Below, in pieces: positions 9,699 to 19,165 of a stretch of DNA of 64,000 bases; the first letter of the stretch is position 1, and each line of letters begins with the position of its first letter. The notes below the pieces were generated by a model. The model was not told the origin of the DNA, ran no database searches, and saw only the letters and a list, made by a program, of their open reading frames with translations. The position numbers were made by a program, and so were the translations under genes. The DNA comes from Amycolatopsis suaedae (lineage in GTDB: Bacteria; Actinomycetota; Actinomycetes; Mycobacteriales; Pseudonocardiaceae), in NCBI RefSeq assembly GCF_004214935.1, contig NZ_SFCC01000005.1, forward strand, positions 1 to 64,000, given 5' to 3'.

Positions 9699-9737
9699 AG
9701 CGTTGGCTCCGCTTCTACTCGAAGGATGGGTATCGGG

Positions 9738-10589
9738 TCAGGCCAGCCGGCCGGGACGGGCGGCGCGGTCGTTCACCACGGCCTCGGCCACCGCCGCCAG
9801 CTGCTCCTCCGGCAACGCGACCGCGCCTTCCTCGGCCGTGATCGTGACGACCGTGGGGAAGACCCGGCGCACCAGGTCCGGCCCGCCGGTGGCGGTGTCG
9901 TCGTCGGCCGCGTCGTACAGCGCCTCGACGGCCACCCGCACGGCGCGGTCCACGTCGGAGTCGGGGTCGTAGAGCTTCTTCAGCGCCGACTTGGCGAACA
10001 GCGAACCGGAGCCGATCGCGTGGTAACCGGCGTACTCCTCGTACCGGCCGCCGCTGACGTCGTAGGACACGATCCGGCCCGCCCGCTTCGGGTCGTCCAC
10101 CTCCGTGTCGTACCCGACGAACAGCGGCACGACGGCCAGGCCCGCCATCGCCACCTCGAGGTTGGCCTTCACCATCATCGCCAGCTTGTTGGTCTTGCCG
10201 TCCAGCGACAGCGACACGCCCTCGAGCTTCTCGTAGTGCGCCAGCTCCACGGCGTAGAGCCGAACCATCTCCAGCGCCAGCCCCGCGGTACCGGCGATGC
10301 CCACCGCCGAGTAGGAGTCGGTCACGTGGACCTTCTCCATCTCCCGGTGGGCGATCAGGTTGCCGGTGGTGGCCCTGCGGTCACCCGCGATCAGCACGCC
10401 ACCTTCGAACGTGACGGCGACGATCGTGGTGCCGTGCGGCACGTCCACGCTGCCCGCCTGCCCGGAGTACCTGCGCCCGGGCAGCAGATCCGGCGCGTGG
10501 GCGCGCAGGAAGTCGGTGAACGAGGAGGTGGTCGACGACAGAAATGCCGCGGGCAGGGCTGAGCCCAGGTGGTTCGACGTGTTGTCCAT
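9738..10589 (-). CDS. prcB: Proteasome subunit beta (catalytic)
   Basis: PrcB forms the inner rings and carries the protease sites. Residues 1-53 are a propeptide removed by self-cleavage after Gly53 in the sequence [10 protein letters not shown], exposing Thr54 as the nucleophile. The conserved [12 protein letters not shown] stretch and Lys/Asp residues of the active site follow. At 283 residues it matches actinobacterial PrcB. It is part of dop-pup-prcB-prcA, all on the minus strand with gaps under 75 bases. Confidence 0.97.
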   Translation of the reverse strand: MDNTSNHLGSALPAAFLSSTTSSFTDFLRAHAPDLLPGRRYSGQAGSVDVPHGTTIVAVTFEGGVLIAGDRRATTGNLIAHREMEKVHVTDSYSAVGIAGTAGLALEMVRLYAVELAHYEKLEGVSLSLDGKTNKLAMMVKANLEVAMAGLAVVPLFVGYDTEVDDPKRAGRIVSYDVSGGRYEEYAGYHAIGSGSLFAKSALKKLYDPDSDVDRAVRVAVEALYDAADDDTATGGPDLVRRVFPTVVTITAEEGAVALPEEQLAAVAEAVVNDRAARPGRLA

Positions 10590-10645
10590 GCGTGCTCGTG
10601 GTTCCCATCAACGAAGGTCAGCGGGCGCGGGTACTGCGGGGCAGG

Positions 10646-10840
10646 CTACTGGCCGCCCTTCTGCACGTACGCCCTGACGAAGTCCTCGGCGTTCTCTTCC
10701 AGTACGTCGTCGATCTCGTCCAGGATGGTGTCGACGTCCTCGCCGAGCTTCTCCCGGCGCTCCTGACCGGCCGGGGCGCCACCCTCGACGTCCTCGTCGG
10801 AGTCGCCGCCGCCGTGCCGCTCGATCTTCTCCTGCGCCAT
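10646..10840 (-). CDS. pup: Prokaryotic ubiquitin-like protein Pup
   Basis: Pup is the 64-residue disordered tag joined to proteins destined for the proteasome. It starts MAQEKIERHGGG and ends in KGGQ, so the terminal Gln must be deamidated by Dop to Glu before PafA can use it. The central DILDEIDDVLEENAEDFVRAY segment is the coiled-coil helix that docks on Mpa. Two ATG codons are adjacent; the GGGAGG ribosome site is better spaced for the second (10840), which also gives the usual family length. Confidence 0.97.
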   Translation of the reverse strand: MAQEKIERHGGGDSDEDVEGGAPAGQERREKLGEDVDTILDEIDDVLEENAEDFVRAYVQKGGQ

Positions 10841-10913
10841 CATCGCCTCCCGGTGTGGCCGTTACCCTCAAGCCTACCCAGCCCGCCCGACATCCGATGC
10901 GACCAAGCGGGCC

Positions 10914-12419
10914 TCACTCCGCCGGCCCCGTCAACGCCTCGACCAGCTCCTCGGCGGTCGCGGCCTCGTCCAGCAGCTTCCCGACGTGCGCCTTCGTGCC
11001 CCGCAGCGGCTCCAGCGTCGGAATCCGCACCAGCGACTCGCGGCCCACGTCGAAGATGACCGAATCCCAGGACGCCGCCGCGATCGACGTCGCGTACTTC
11101 TCCAGCGTGCGGCCCCGGAAATAGGCCCGGGTATCCGACGGTGGCGTCGTGATGGCTTCCTGCACCTCCTCCTCGGTGACCAGGCGTTTCATCGAACCCC
11201 TGGCGACCAGGCGGTTGTACAGGCCCTTGCCCATCCGCACGTCGGAGTACTGCAGGTCGACCAGGTGCAGCCGCGGCGCGGCCCAGCCGAGCTGGTCGCG
11301 GGCCCGGTAACCCTCCAGCAGCCGCAGCTTCGCCGGCCAGTCCAGCCGGTCGGCGCACTCCGCCGGGTCGCGGGCCAGCGCGTCCAGCACCTCGCCCCAC
11401 ACCCGCAGGACGTCCTTGGACTGGGCGTCGCCGCCGTGCTTGTCCAGATGCTCGGCGGCCCGCTCGTGGTAGGCGAACTGCAGGTCGAGGCCGGTGAACT
11501 TGCGCCCGCCCGCGACGTCGACCTTCGTCTTCAGCGTCGGGTCGTGGCTGATCCGGTGGACGGCCCGGACCGGCTCGTCCAGCTTCAGGTCGTCGAACCG
11601 CACCCCGGCCTCGATCATGTCCAGGACCAGGGCGGTGCTGCCCAGCTTGATGTAGGTCGAGTACTCGGACAGGTTGGCGTCGCCGATGATCACGTGCAGC
11701 CGCCGGTACTTGTCGGCGTCGGCGTGCGGCTCGTCGCGGGTGTTGATGATCCCGCGCTTGAGCGTGGTCTCCAGCCCGACCTCGACCTCGATGTAGTCCG
11801 AGCGCTGCGACAGCTGGTAGCCGGCCTCCTCACCCTGCGGGCCGATGCCGACCCGGCCGGAGCCGGTGACCACCTGGCGGGACACGAAGAACGGCGTGAG
11901 ACCGGCGATCACCGCGGTGAACGGCGTCGACCTGGCCATCAGGTAGTTCTCGTGGGTGCCGTAGCTGGCGCCCTTGCCGTCGACGTTGTTCTTGTACAGC
12001 TGCAGCGCCGGCTGACCGGGGACGGTGGCCGCCCGCATGGCGGCCTCCTCCATCACCCGCTCACCGGCCTTGTCCCAGATGACCGCGTCCCGCGCGTTGG
12101 TCACCTCGGGGGCCGAGTACTCGGGGTGCGCGTGGTCGACGTAGAGCCGCGCGCCGTTGGTGAGGATGACGTTGGCCGCGCCGAGGTCCTCCACATCCGG
12201 GTCGTGCCCGGGACCGCCCGGGCCGGCGAGGTCGAAGCCCCTGGCGTCCCGCAGGGGCGACTCCACCTCGTAGTCCCACCGGGCACGCCGGGCCCGGGGG
12301 ATGTCGGCCGCGGCCGCGTAGGCCAGCACCACCTGGGTGGACGTCAACACCGGGTTGGCCGTAGCGTCGCCCGGCACCGCGATGCCGTACTCGACCTCGG
12401 TTCCCATGATCCGCCGCAT
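10914..12419 (-). CDS. dop: Deamidase/depupylase Dop
   Basis: Dop converts the terminal Gln of Pup to Glu and can also remove Pup from substrates. It is a paralogue of PafA. The 501-residue protein begins [18 protein letters not shown]. The Asp nucleophile region [20 protein letters not shown] places Asp95 as in mycobacterial Dop, and the Dop-specific loop (about residues 40-80) is present. The ATG is preceded at a leaderless distance by a possible -10 (TAGGGT, 12432-12427), and lies within an inverted repeat shared with the divergent NUDIX gene. Confidence 0.97.
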   Translation of the reverse strand: MRRIMGTEVEYGIAVPGDATANPVLTSTQVVLAYAAAADIPRARRARWDYEVESPLRDARGFDLAGPGGPGHDPDVEDLGAANVILTNGARLYVDHAHPEYSAPEVTNARDAVIWDKAGERVMEEAAMRAATVPGQPALQLYKNNVDGKGASYGTHENYLMARSTPFTAVIAGLTPFFVSRQVVTGSGRVGIGPQGEEAGYQLSQRSDYIEVEVGLETTLKRGIINTRDEPHADADKYRRLHVIIGDANLSEYSTYIKLGSTALVLDMIEAGVRFDDLKLDEPVRAVHRISHDPTLKTKVDVAGGRKFTGLDLQFAYHERAAEHLDKHGGDAQSKDVLRVWGEVLDALARDPAECADRLDWPAKLRLLEGYRARDQLGWAAPRLHLVDLQYSDVRMGKGLYNRLVARGSMKRLVTEEEVQEAITTPPSDTRAYFRGRTLEKYATSIAAASWDSVIFDVGRESLVRIPTLEPLRGTKAHVGKLLDEAATAEELVEALTGPAE

Positions 12420-12450
12420 GTGTCACACCCTACGGGTCCCATGTGACACA
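12419..12450. promoter_or_regulatory. Inverted repeat spanning the dop and NUDIX starts
   Basis: Nine-base arms TGTGTCACA (12419-12427) and TGTGACACA (12442-12450) pair perfectly. The left arm covers the A of the dop ATG and the right arm covers the NUDIX GTG at 12443. A possible dop -10 hexamer lies between them, so a bound protein could control both directions. Confidence 0.45.
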
Positions 12451-13000
12451 CGGGTATCGCGGCGCGCGGGAGCGAAGGAGCAAGATCATCAGCGGAGACG
12501 AGCTGGTCGCCGTCTACGACGAGACGGGCGAGGTCACCGGCACCGCCACCCGGGCCCAGGTGCGGGCGCTCGGCCTCTGGCATGCCGCCGGGGTGGTGCT
12601 GGTCCGCTCCCCCGACGGCTCGCAGGCGTACGTGCACCTGCGGGCCCCGGGCAAGGACGTCTTCCCGAGCACCTACGACTGCTGGGCGGGCGGGGTCGTC
12701 GCGGCCGGTGAGACCCCGGCCGAGTGCGCCGCCAGGGAACTGGCGGAGGAGCTGGGCGTGCGCGGGGTCACACCGGTACCGCTGTTCACGCTGGTCTACG
12801 ACAAGCCACCGATCCGCTGCCACAACTTCGCGTTCGAGGTGCGCTGGGACGGGCCGTTCGTCCACCAGCCCGAGGAGGTCGTCGACGGCCGGTGGCTGCC
12901 GCTGGAGGAACTGCGCCGCTGGGCGGAGGACCCGGCCTGCCGGTTCGTCCCGGACGGCAGGCTCGGCATCCTGGAGTGGTTCCGCCGGCGGGACGCCTAG
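12443..13000 (+). CDS. NUDIX hydrolase
   Basis: This predicted phosphohydrolase of nucleoside diphosphate derivatives has 185 residues. The NUDIX box is visible as GGVVAAGETPAECAARELAEELGV, with the REL and EE glutamates that bind metal. The protein resembles YfcD/isopentenyl-diphosphate isomerase-like NUDIX members (LWHAAGVVLVR, DCWAGG), so the true substrate is open. The GTG at 12443 lacks a ribosome site and lies in an inverted repeat. A good AAGGAG at 12475-12480 points instead to a start near 12487-12490, where only ATC codons are in frame. The 3' end overlaps the next gene by 4 bases. Confidence 0.85.
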   Translation: MTHGYRGARERRSKIISGDELVAVYDETGEVTGTATRAQVRALGLWHAAGVVLVRSPDGSQAYVHLRAPGKDVFPSTYDCWAGGVVAAGETPAECAARELAEELGVRGVTPVPLFTLVYDKPPIRCHNFAFEVRWDGPFVHQPEEVVDGRWLPLEELRRWAEDPACRFVPDGRLGILEWFRRRDA

Positions 13001-13620
13001 GGGCGGGCGCGGTCCAGTGCCGCGCCGGCGATGGGGGCCAGGCGCCGGGCGGCGTCCGCGGAGCGGCCCTGGCTGGCCGCCGCCACCCACAGCACGGAGA
13101 CGATGCCGCCCTTGGTGAGCAGCACCGTGCACGGCGTCGAACCCGACCGCTGCGGGCCGCACCAGCCGCGCGCCGCGTCCGCTCCCCTGGGGACGGACAC
13201 GGTCATCGGGCTGCCGTCGTCGCAGCGCACCCGGTCGACGACGGCAGCGGCGTCACCGGAGTAGGCCAGCACCTGCTGGGTGAACGTCGCCCCGGACGGG
13301 TAGCGCCAGCCGGTCACCCGGCGCTGCTCGGCGGGCGGAAGCCCAGGGCACCCGCTCGGCTCGTCGGCGGCGGCGCGCTCAACGCCCTCACCTGCCACGT
13401 CGGCCTCGGTGAGCAGGGCTTCGGTCAGCCGGTCGGGCGCGGCGGGCGGTGGGACGGGCGCCGGTGGCGGGGGCGACTGGACCGGGACGGCCTTCGGCTC
13501 GTCGGGTGCGCTGGGCGCCGGGTCGTCGTAGTAGGTGTCCAGGTCGTTGGGCCGGTCCGAGCAGCCGCCCGCCAGAAGTAGCGCGACGGCCGAGACGACG
13601 ACCAACTGCCGTTGACGCAC
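12997..13620 (-). CDS. Secreted lipoprotein, unknown function
   Basis: The 207-residue protein has a lipoprotein signal peptide with the lipobox LLAGGC (lipidated Cys about residue 20). A Pro-rich linker of about 35 residues follows, then a compact domain with four cysteines (SGCPG, RCDDG, GWCGP, PCTVLL) that likely form two disulfides. This resembles the extracellular sensor-type domains found on actinobacterial lipoproteins and kinases, but I cannot name the family with confidence. It converges with the NUDIX gene. Confidence 0.8.
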   Translation of the reverse strand: MRQRQLVVVSAVALLLAGGCSDRPNDLDTYYDDPAPSAPDEPKAVPVQSPPPPAPVPPPAAPDRLTEALLTEADVAGEGVERAAADEPSGCPGLPPAEQRRVTGWRYPSGATFTQQVLAYSGDAAAVVDRVRCDDGSPMTVSVPRGADAARGWCGPQRSGSTPCTVLLTKGGIVSVLWVAAASQGRSADAARRLAPIAGAALDRARP

Positions 13621-13660
13621 CGAACGGTCCCCTCAGGTGTTCCGCGTTTTCCGTTTGACA

Positions 13661-13677
13661 CGCCGGGAAACCCGGCG
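13661..13677 (-). terminator. Hairpin after the aldo/keto reductase gene
   Basis: Seven-base arms CGCCGGG and CCCGGCG enclose a 3-base loop, 23 bases past the stop of the leftward aldo/keto reductase gene. It is short but GC-rich and well placed. Confidence 0.5.
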
Positions 13678-13699
13678 CGAGGGCACCGACCCTAGTCGT

Positions 13700-14608
13700 T
13701 CAGTGCCACGGCAGTGCCGACCGGGTGGCCCAGTACCGCTCGGGCGGTTCGGCGAGATCGGCCGGGTAGCCGGCGGTGGTCTCGGCGAGGTTCGCGGCGA
13801 GCTGCGCGGGACTGGCCGGCCCGAGCAGGACGCCGTCGGCGAACGGCTGCCGCGCGGCGGCGCACACCGCGAGCGCGTCCGGCGTGACGCCCGCGTCGCT
13901 GGCCGCCGCGGCGAACGCGGCGGGTGGGTCGACGGCCAGCCTGCCGTTGGCGAGGACTTCCTTCAGCAGCACGGTGTTTCCCGCGCGGTGGGCCTCGTCC
14001 AGCGCGGCGCCCGCCGACGGTTCGAGCACGTTCCACGTCGACTGCACCAGGCTGAACACCCGCTCCCCCGCCGATTCCAGCTCGAACGCGCGGCGCACGG
14101 TGTCGGCCTGCGCGGGACCGGAGGTGGAGAAACCCACCGTGACGCCCTCGGCCCGCAGCCCGGCCAGCGCGTCGAGCAGCGGGGGATCGGTGAACAGCGG
14201 GCTGTCCGGGGTCAGCGAGTGCACCTGGTAGACCGAGACGGCCTGCCCGAGCAGGGCGCGGGTCTGCGCCCACTGCGTGCGGAAACGGCCGAGCGAATGC
14301 TCCTTGACCTCGTGCACCTCGGCGTCGGGCCGCCAGTCCGCGGTGTAGCGGTAACCCCACTTGCTGGAGACCCGGACGCCGGTGTGGCCGCGGTCGGCGA
14401 GCCAGCCCGCGAGGAACTCCTCGGCCCTGCCGTAGGAGCGGGCGACGTCCACCCAGCGGATGCCTGCCGCGTAGGCCGCGTCGAGCACTTCCCAGCTGGC
14501 GGCGCGCATCGCGTCGACGCCGCGGTCCGCGGGCAGCGCGCCGTCGCGCCCGATGTTGATGTAGGCGGGCCGGCCCAGCGCGGCCAGCCCGAGAACGTAG
14601 TCCGCCAC
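13700..14608 (-). CDS. Aldo/keto reductase
   Basis: This is a 302-residue NAD(P)H-dependent oxidoreductase with a TIM-barrel fold. The AKR catalytic Asp/Tyr region WVDVARSYGRAEEFLAGWL and the downstream Lys (VSSKWGY) are visible. The His position is filled by the VYQVHSL segment, and the cofactor-binding end contains PFADGVLLGPASP. Sequence style is of the AKR group related to L-fucose or D-threo-aldose dehydrogenases. Strong hairpins on both sides suggest it is a single-gene unit. The substrate is unknown. Confidence 0.88.
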   Translation of the reverse strand: MADYVLGLAALGRPAYINIGRDGALPADRGVDAMRAASWEVLDAAYAAGIRWVDVARSYGRAEEFLAGWLADRGHTGVRVSSKWGYRYTADWRPDAEVHEVKEHSLGRFRTQWAQTRALLGQAVSVYQVHSLTPDSPLFTDPPLLDALAGLRAEGVTVGFSTSGPAQADTVRRAFELESAGERVFSLVQSTWNVLEPSAGAALDEAHRAGNTVLLKEVLANGRLAVDPPAAFAAAASDAGVTPDALAVCAAARQPFADGVLLGPASPAQLAANLAETTAGYPADLAEPPERYWATRSALPWH

Positions 14609-14624
14609 ACCCGGACCCTAGACG

Positions 14625-14661
14625 GCCGATGCCGCACCGGATCTTCCGGTGCGGCATCGGC
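14625..14661 (-). terminator. Strong terminator after the GH5 gene
   Basis: Perfect 17-base arms GCCGATGCCGCACCGGA (14625-14641) and TCCGGTGCGGCATCGGC (14645-14661) enclose the loop TCT. It starts 21 bases past the cellulase stop codon and ends the cellulase transcript before the aldo/keto reductase gene. Confidence 0.85.
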
Positions 14662-14681
14662 GGTCAGCGGGGCTGGAACCG

Positions 14682-15761
14682 TCAGCGGTTACGGATGCGC
14701 TCACGCACCCACTTGCCCGCTTCCTTCAACACACCCTCGCCCGCGAAGCTGTTGCCCGCGCACGTACCGGACTTGAACACAGCGCCGGTGCGGTGGTCGT
14801 CGGAGAAGTTCCAGTTGGTCCAGCTGATCTTCTTCCGCGCCATCAGATCGATGTACTTCTGCGACTGGGAGAAGTTGTTCCCGCCGTCGCCCGAGGCCGT
14901 CTGGGTTCCGAACTCGGTCACGAAGACCGGAACCTGATCGGCCACAGTGGACAGGACGTTGAGGTAGTCGTCCTTGTGCGAGGCGGCATAGAAGTGGAAC
15001 GTGTACATGATGTTCGAGGCGTTGATCTTGTTGTTGATCACCTCGGACGGGCTCTTGCCGTCGGAGTGGCCGAACGTCGACCAGCCGTGGGTACCGACCA
15101 GCACGAGGCTGTCCGAGTCCTCGGCACGAATCACCGGGATGACCTGCTCGGCGTAGCTCTTCACGCGCGACCAGGACACCTTGTTGGGCTCGTTGGCGAT
15201 GTCGTAGATGATGTTGGTCTTGTTCTTGTGCCTGCTGGCGATCTCCTTGAAGAACGTCTTCGCCCGCGAGGTGTTGTAGTTCGGGTCGCCCGGCGTGAGC
15301 TGGTGCCAGTCGACCAGTGCGTACATCCCGCGCTTGGTGGCCTCCTCGATGTAGCCGTGCACCATGTCGGTGAACTTGCGCGGGTTGCTCTCGTAGCCGC
15401 CTTCCTGGATGTACATGGCGATGCGCAGGACATCGGCCTTCCAGTCGGTGGCCAGCGCGTCCAGCGAAGCGGACTTCACGCACTGGGAGAACCACTGGAT
15501 GCCGTGGGTGCTCATGCCCCGCAGCTGGATCTCCTTGCCGTCCTTGTTGCACAGCCGGACGCCGCAGACCCGGAGCTGGCCGTTGACCGCCGCGGGTGAG
15601 CCCGGCGGCAGTGCCGCTGGTGCTGCCGCCGCGTCGACGGCGGGAGCCGCCTCAACGGCCGGCGGGGCGGCCTGCGCACCACCGGCGGCGACCAGCACGG
15701 GCGCGGCCACCACCGCGGCCACCACCGCTCCTGTCCGGCGCCAGAGCCTGTCCCATCTCAT
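14682..15761 (-). CDS. Secreted glycoside hydrolase family 5 (cellulase-like)
   Basis: The 359-residue protein has a Tat/Sec-like signal peptide (RRT then hydrophobic residues 11-27), an Ala/Pro-rich linker, and a single GH5 catalytic domain (about residues 62-355). The acid/base Glu191 is in DIANEPNKV and the nucleophile Glu283 in PVFVTEFGTQ, which is typical of endo-beta-1,4-glucanases of GH5 subfamily 2. No carbohydrate-binding module is present, which is unusual for secreted actinomycete cellulases. ATG 15761 is preceded by GGAAGGAG at a good distance; the upstream in-frame ATG codons lack this. Confidence 0.93.
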   Translation of the reverse strand: MRWDRLWRRTGAVVAAVVAAPVLVAAGGAQAAPPAVEAAPAVDAAAAPAALPPGSPAAVNGQLRVCGVRLCNKDGKEIQLRGMSTHGIQWFSQCVKSASLDALATDWKADVLRIAMYIQEGGYESNPRKFTDMVHGYIEEATKRGMYALVDWHQLTPGDPNYNTSRAKTFFKEIASRHKNKTNIIYDIANEPNKVSWSRVKSYAEQVIPVIRAEDSDSLVLVGTHGWSTFGHSDGKSPSEVINNKINASNIMYTFHFYAASHKDDYLNVLSTVADQVPVFVTEFGTQTASGDGGNNFSQSQKYIDLMARKKISWTNWNFSDDHRTGAVFKSGTCAGNSFAGEGVLKEAGKWVRERIRNR

Positions 15762-15844
15762 GCAGCTTCTCCTTCCGAAACGGGGGTGGGCACGCATCGG
15801 GCACGCGTCCACCCTCGAACTGGGGCGCTGGCGGCGGAATTAGA

Positions 15845-15860
15845 TAGGAAAGTTTCCTTA
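15845..15860. promoter_or_regulatory. Palindromic operator candidate upstream of GH5 gene
   Basis: AGGAAA (15846-15851) and TTTCCT (15853-15858) form a perfect inverted repeat around one central base, within a short AT-rich patch about 85-100 bases upstream of the cellulase start. The position fits a repressor or activator site for sugar control. It does not look like the CebR operator known from Streptomyces. Confidence 0.5.
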
Positions 15861-15937
15861 CTAATGAGAGAGGACTGTAGTGAGGGCGCTCACAGCTCGT
15901 CAAGGGTTCACCGTGAGTCAAGAGCCGAAGGTCGGGT

Positions 15938-16270
15938 TCAAACACCCTTACGCCGCAGCAGTTCCAGGAACTGATCGGAGTTGAGGACCTGCCGGTGCAG
16001 CTTCTCCAGCCGCGCGGCGGGAGCCCGTACGTACCCCTTGCCGAACACTGGCGCGATCTGCCGCAGGCTGGCGCCGGCCTCCCTGGCCGCGAGCAGTGTC
16101 CAGTCCGAGGCGTTGGCGAACGCCGTCGACGCGGACCGCAACTGCCCGAGCAACTCGATCAGCTCATCCGGGCTCACCTCGCCCCGCCGGACGGCCACGG
16201 CCACCGTCTCCAGCCATTCGGTGACCTGCGCTGACGTGATCGGAGCCGACACCGGCGACGATTCGCTCAT
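15938..16270 (-). CDS. Small helix-turn-helix protein
   Basis: The 110-residue protein is all alpha-helical. The stretch LLAAREAGASLRQIAPVFGK (about residues 64-83) has the spacing of a helix-turn-helix, and the C-terminus is basic. I do not recognise a named family. ATG at 16270 was chosen because it starts the conserved-looking, Ser-rich N-terminus; a longer start at 16315 would run through a palindromic promoter-like sequence. Its role may be local regulation. Confidence 0.65.
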   Translation of the reverse strand: MSESSPVSAPITSAQVTEWLETVAVAVRRGEVSPDELIELLGQLRSASTAFANASDWTLLAAREAGASLRQIAPVFGKGYVRAPAARLEKLHRQVLNSDQFLELLRRKGV

Positions 16271-16279
16271 GGCCCCGCA

Positions 16280-16295
16280 GTATAGGGCGTTATAC
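16280..16295. promoter_or_regulatory. TATA-type inverted repeat before the small HTH gene
   Basis: GTATA (16280-16284) and TATAC (16291-16295) are inverted around six bases, just upstream of the HTH start codon. It could be a -10 region overlapped by an autoregulatory site. Confidence 0.35.
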
Positions 16296-16321
16296 ACCAG
16301 TCGGTGTCCGGACACGCCGAA

Positions 16322-16349
16322 GTGGCCCGCCCCGACGGGAGCGGGCCAC
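16322..16349 (-). terminator. Terminator hairpin after mpa
   Basis: Nine-base arms GTGGCCCGC (16322-16330) and GCGGGCCAC (16341-16349) enclose ten bases; an outer CCGAAG/CTTCGG pair at about 16318 and 16355 may extend it. It begins 12 bases past the mpa stop. Confidence 0.7.
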
Positions 16350-16360
16350 CCTGGCTTCGG

Positions 16361-18169
16361 TCAGAGGTACTGGCCGGTGTTCGTGGCCGTGTCGATCGCC
16401 CTGCCGGAGTCCTGGTTCTTCCCGGTGACGAGGGTGCGGATGTAGACGATCCGCTCCCCCTTCTTGCCCGAGATGCGTGCCCAGTCGTCCGGGTTGGTGG
16501 TGTTGGGCAGGTCCTCGTTCTCCGCGAACTCGTCGACGATCGCGTCCAGCAGGTGCTGCACCCGCAGGCCGGGCTGCTTGGTCTCCAGCACCGACTTGAT
16601 CGCCGCCTTCTTCGCCCGATCCACGATGTTCTGGATCATCGCGCCGGAGTTGAAGTCGCGGAAGTACAGGACTTCCTTGTCCCCGTTGGCGTAGGTGACC
16701 TCCAGGAACCGGTTCTCGTCGCTCTCCTCGTACATCCGCTCGACGGTGTGCTGGATCATCGCGTCGAACGTCGCCTTCGGATCGCCGCCGAACTCGGCCA
16801 GATCGTCGGCGTGGATGGGCAGGCCCTCGGCCAGGTACTTGGAGAAGATGTCCTTCGCACCCTCGGCGTCCGGACGCTCGATCTTGATCTTCACGTCCAG
16901 CCGGCCCGGCCGCAGGATGGCCGGGTCGATCATGTCCTCCCGGTTGGAGGCGCCGATGACGATGACGTTCTCCAGGCCCTCGACACCGTCGATCTCCGAC
17001 AGCAGCTGCGGCACGATCGTCGTCTCAACGTCGGACGACACACCGCTGCCCCGGGTACGGAAGATCGAGTCCATCTCGTCGAAGAACACGATCACCGGCG
17101 TTCCCTCGGACGCCTTCTCGCGTGCCCGCTGGAAGATCAGGCGGATGTGCCGCTCGGTCTCACCGACGAACTTGTTGAGCAGCTCGGGGCCCTTGATGTT
17201 GAGGAAGTACGACTTCGCTTCGGCTCCGTCGTCGTCGCCCCTGGCCAGCGCCACCTTCTTCGCCAGCGAGTTGGCCACGGCCTTGGCGATCAGCGTCTTA
17301 CCGCAACCGGGCGGGCCGTACAGCAGCACGCCCTTCGGCGGCCGCAGCTGGTACTCCTGGTACAGGTCGGCGTGCAGGAACGGCAGCTCGACGGCGTCGC
17401 GGATCTGCTCGATCTGCCTGCCCAGGCCACCGATGTCCTCGTAGCTGACGTCCGGGACCTCCTCCAGCACCAGGTCCTCGACCTCGGCCTTCGGCACCCG
17501 CTCGTAGGCGTAGCCCGCCTTCGAGTCCACCAGCAGCGAATCCCCCGGCTTCAGCGGCTGCTCGGCCAGCGGGTCGGCGAGGAACACCACGCGTTCCTCG
17601 TCGGCGTGCCCGACGACCAGCGCCCGTGAGCTGCCGCCCTCGACGGACGGCGCCAGGACCTCGCGCAGCGCACAGACCTCGCCGGTCCGCTCGAAGTCGC
17701 CACCCTCGACGACGGTGAGCGCCTCGTTCAGCCGCAGTGCCTGCCCGCGCCGCAGAGTCTCCACCTCGACCGCGGGCGACACCGACACGCGCATCTTCCG
17801 GCCCGCGGTGTAGACGTCGACCGTGCCGTCCTCGTACGACTCGACGAAGACGCCGTATCCACTGGGTGGCTGCGCGAGCCTGTCGACCTCCTCACGCAGA
17901 GCGAGCAGCTGGCCGCGTGCCTCGCGCAGCGTCTCGACCAGTTTGTTATTCCGCTCGGTGAGCTGGTTCACTCGCTCCGATGCTTCGGCGAGCCGCTGCT
18001 CGAGCACCCGGTTCTGACGTGGAGACTCGGTGAGCTTCCGGCGCAGCAGGGCGACTTCCTCTTCCAGGAAGCGAACCTGTCGTGCCTGGTCATCGGGCCT
18101 GACGTCGGGTCCATTCGGATCGGTCGGGTCGGCGTCCTCAGGCCGACCTCCGGGAAGGTTGTGTTGCAT
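16361..18169 (-). CDS. mpa: Proteasome-associated AAA ATPase Mpa/ARC
   Basis: Mpa is the hexameric unfoldase that binds Pup and feeds substrates into the 20S core. In the 602-residue protein, residues 28-100 form the N-terminal coiled coil that captures Pup, 100-235 the tandem OB domains, and 240-600 the AAA module. Walker A GPPGCGKT is at 285-292 and Walker B with VFFDEMD at about 361-367. It ends TGQYL, the penultimate-Tyr motif that docks into the alpha-ring. It lies apart from the prc operon. Confidence 0.97.
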   Translation of the reverse strand: MQHNLPGGRPEDADPTDPNGPDVRPDDQARQVRFLEEEVALLRRKLTESPRQNRVLEQRLAEASERVNQLTERNNKLVETLREARGQLLALREEVDRLAQPPSGYGVFVESYEDGTVDVYTAGRKMRVSVSPAVEVETLRRGQALRLNEALTVVEGGDFERTGEVCALREVLAPSVEGGSSRALVVGHADEERVVFLADPLAEQPLKPGDSLLVDSKAGYAYERVPKAEVEDLVLEEVPDVSYEDIGGLGRQIEQIRDAVELPFLHADLYQEYQLRPPKGVLLYGPPGCGKTLIAKAVANSLAKKVALARGDDDGAEAKSYFLNIKGPELLNKFVGETERHIRLIFQRAREKASEGTPVIVFFDEMDSIFRTRGSGVSSDVETTIVPQLLSEIDGVEGLENVIVIGASNREDMIDPAILRPGRLDVKIKIERPDAEGAKDIFSKYLAEGLPIHADDLAEFGGDPKATFDAMIQHTVERMYEESDENRFLEVTYANGDKEVLYFRDFNSGAMIQNIVDRAKKAAIKSVLETKQPGLRVQHLLDAIVDEFAENEDLPNTTNPDDWARISGKKGERIVYIRTLVTGKNQDSGRAIDTATNTGQYL

Positions 18170-18414
18170 GTCGGCACCTCCTCGGAGTGCTTTTCAGTCC
18201 ACGGTACCGGCGATCACCGACATGAGAAGCCCTATCCGCATCACAGGATCGGCGCGTCGCGAACAAGATCGGTCTCAAGCACGGACTCCGTCGAAGCGCA
18301 ATGGTCCAACCCGGTACAGGCCACGGGGAGCAAACCGCTACCGTGCGTTCATGGCAGCAGCCGGGTACCCCACCGCGGCTGCCGCAACCGTCACCAGACT
18401 TCCAGGGGGCTTCG

Positions 18415-19161
18415 ATGACCTACCCACCGCAGCAGCCGGGTCCCTACGGCCAGCAGGGACCGTACGGCCAGCAGGGCCCCTACGGTCAGCAGCCTCCACA
18501 GCAGGGCTTCCCGCCCAGCGGCCCGCAGCCCCAGCAGGGCTGGGGCCAGCCGCAGCAGCAGGGCTGGGACCAGCAACAACAGCACGGCGGTTATGGCCAG
18601 TACCCGCAGCAGGGCGGCGGGTTCGACCAGGAACCGCCCAAGAAGAGCAAAACGGGCCTGATCGTCGGGCTGTCGGTGCTCGGCGTGCTCCTCGTCGGCG
18701 GTGCCGTCACGGCGATCCTGCTGCTGACCGGGGACGACGAGGGCAACGGCAACCAGACCGCCGCCCAGCCGCCGAACCCCAGCAGCTCCGCCCCCGCCGC
18801 GCCGGGACCGAGTTCCGGCAAGAAGTCGAGCGCGCCGACCAGCGACGCGCCCGGCGCTGACACCGGTTCGCCCGAGGACGTGTCCGCGCTGCGGACGCTC
18901 GCCGAGACGTTCTCCGACGGCCTGCTCAAGGGTGACCGGGACAAGGTCGCCGGCACCGTGTGCACGCCGGACAAGATCAAGCCGACGCTCACCCCCGCCC
19001 CGCCCGGCTCGTCGATCAAGCTGGACGGCGACCCCAAGGTCGTCGCGGGCAAGGGCAAGATCGCGCTGGTCCTGACGTCGGAGGGCAAGACCCAGAAGCA
19101 GAACCTGGACGCCGAGCGCAAGAACGGCAGCGACTGGTGCATCACCGTCCCCGGTACCTGA
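18415..19161 (+). CDS. Pro/Gln-rich membrane-anchored protein
   Basis: The 248-residue protein has a low-complexity N-terminus of Pro, Gln, Gly and Tyr (about residues 1-70), a single membrane helix LIVGLSVLGVLLVGGAVTAI, a Ser/Pro linker, and a C-terminal extracellular domain of about 95 residues with two Cys. The last domain resembles the DUF4878/lumazine-binding-like fold used in secreted actinobacterial proteins. The ATG at 18415 starts MTYPPQQPG; a longer in-frame start at 18301 is less convincing. The next gene is a shorter relative. Confidence 0.82.
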   Translation: MTYPPQQPGPYGQQGPYGQQGPYGQQPPQQGFPPSGPQPQQGWGQPQQQGWDQQQQHGGYGQYPQQGGGFDQEPPKKSKTGLIVGLSVLGVLLVGGAVTAILLLTGDDEGNGNQTAAQPPNPSSSAPAAPGPSSGKKSSAPTSDAPGADTGSPEDVSALRTLAETFSDGLLKGDRDKVAGTVCTPDKIKPTLTPAPPGSSIKLDGDPKVVAGKGKIALVLTSEGKTQKQNLDAERKNGSDWCITVPGT

Positions 19162-19165
19162 CGCG

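Noticed and set aside
15784..15812. Upstream ATG codons for the cellulase gene
   Set aside because: They lack a ribosome site and add residues before the signal peptide; ATG 15761 has a good GGAAGGAG.
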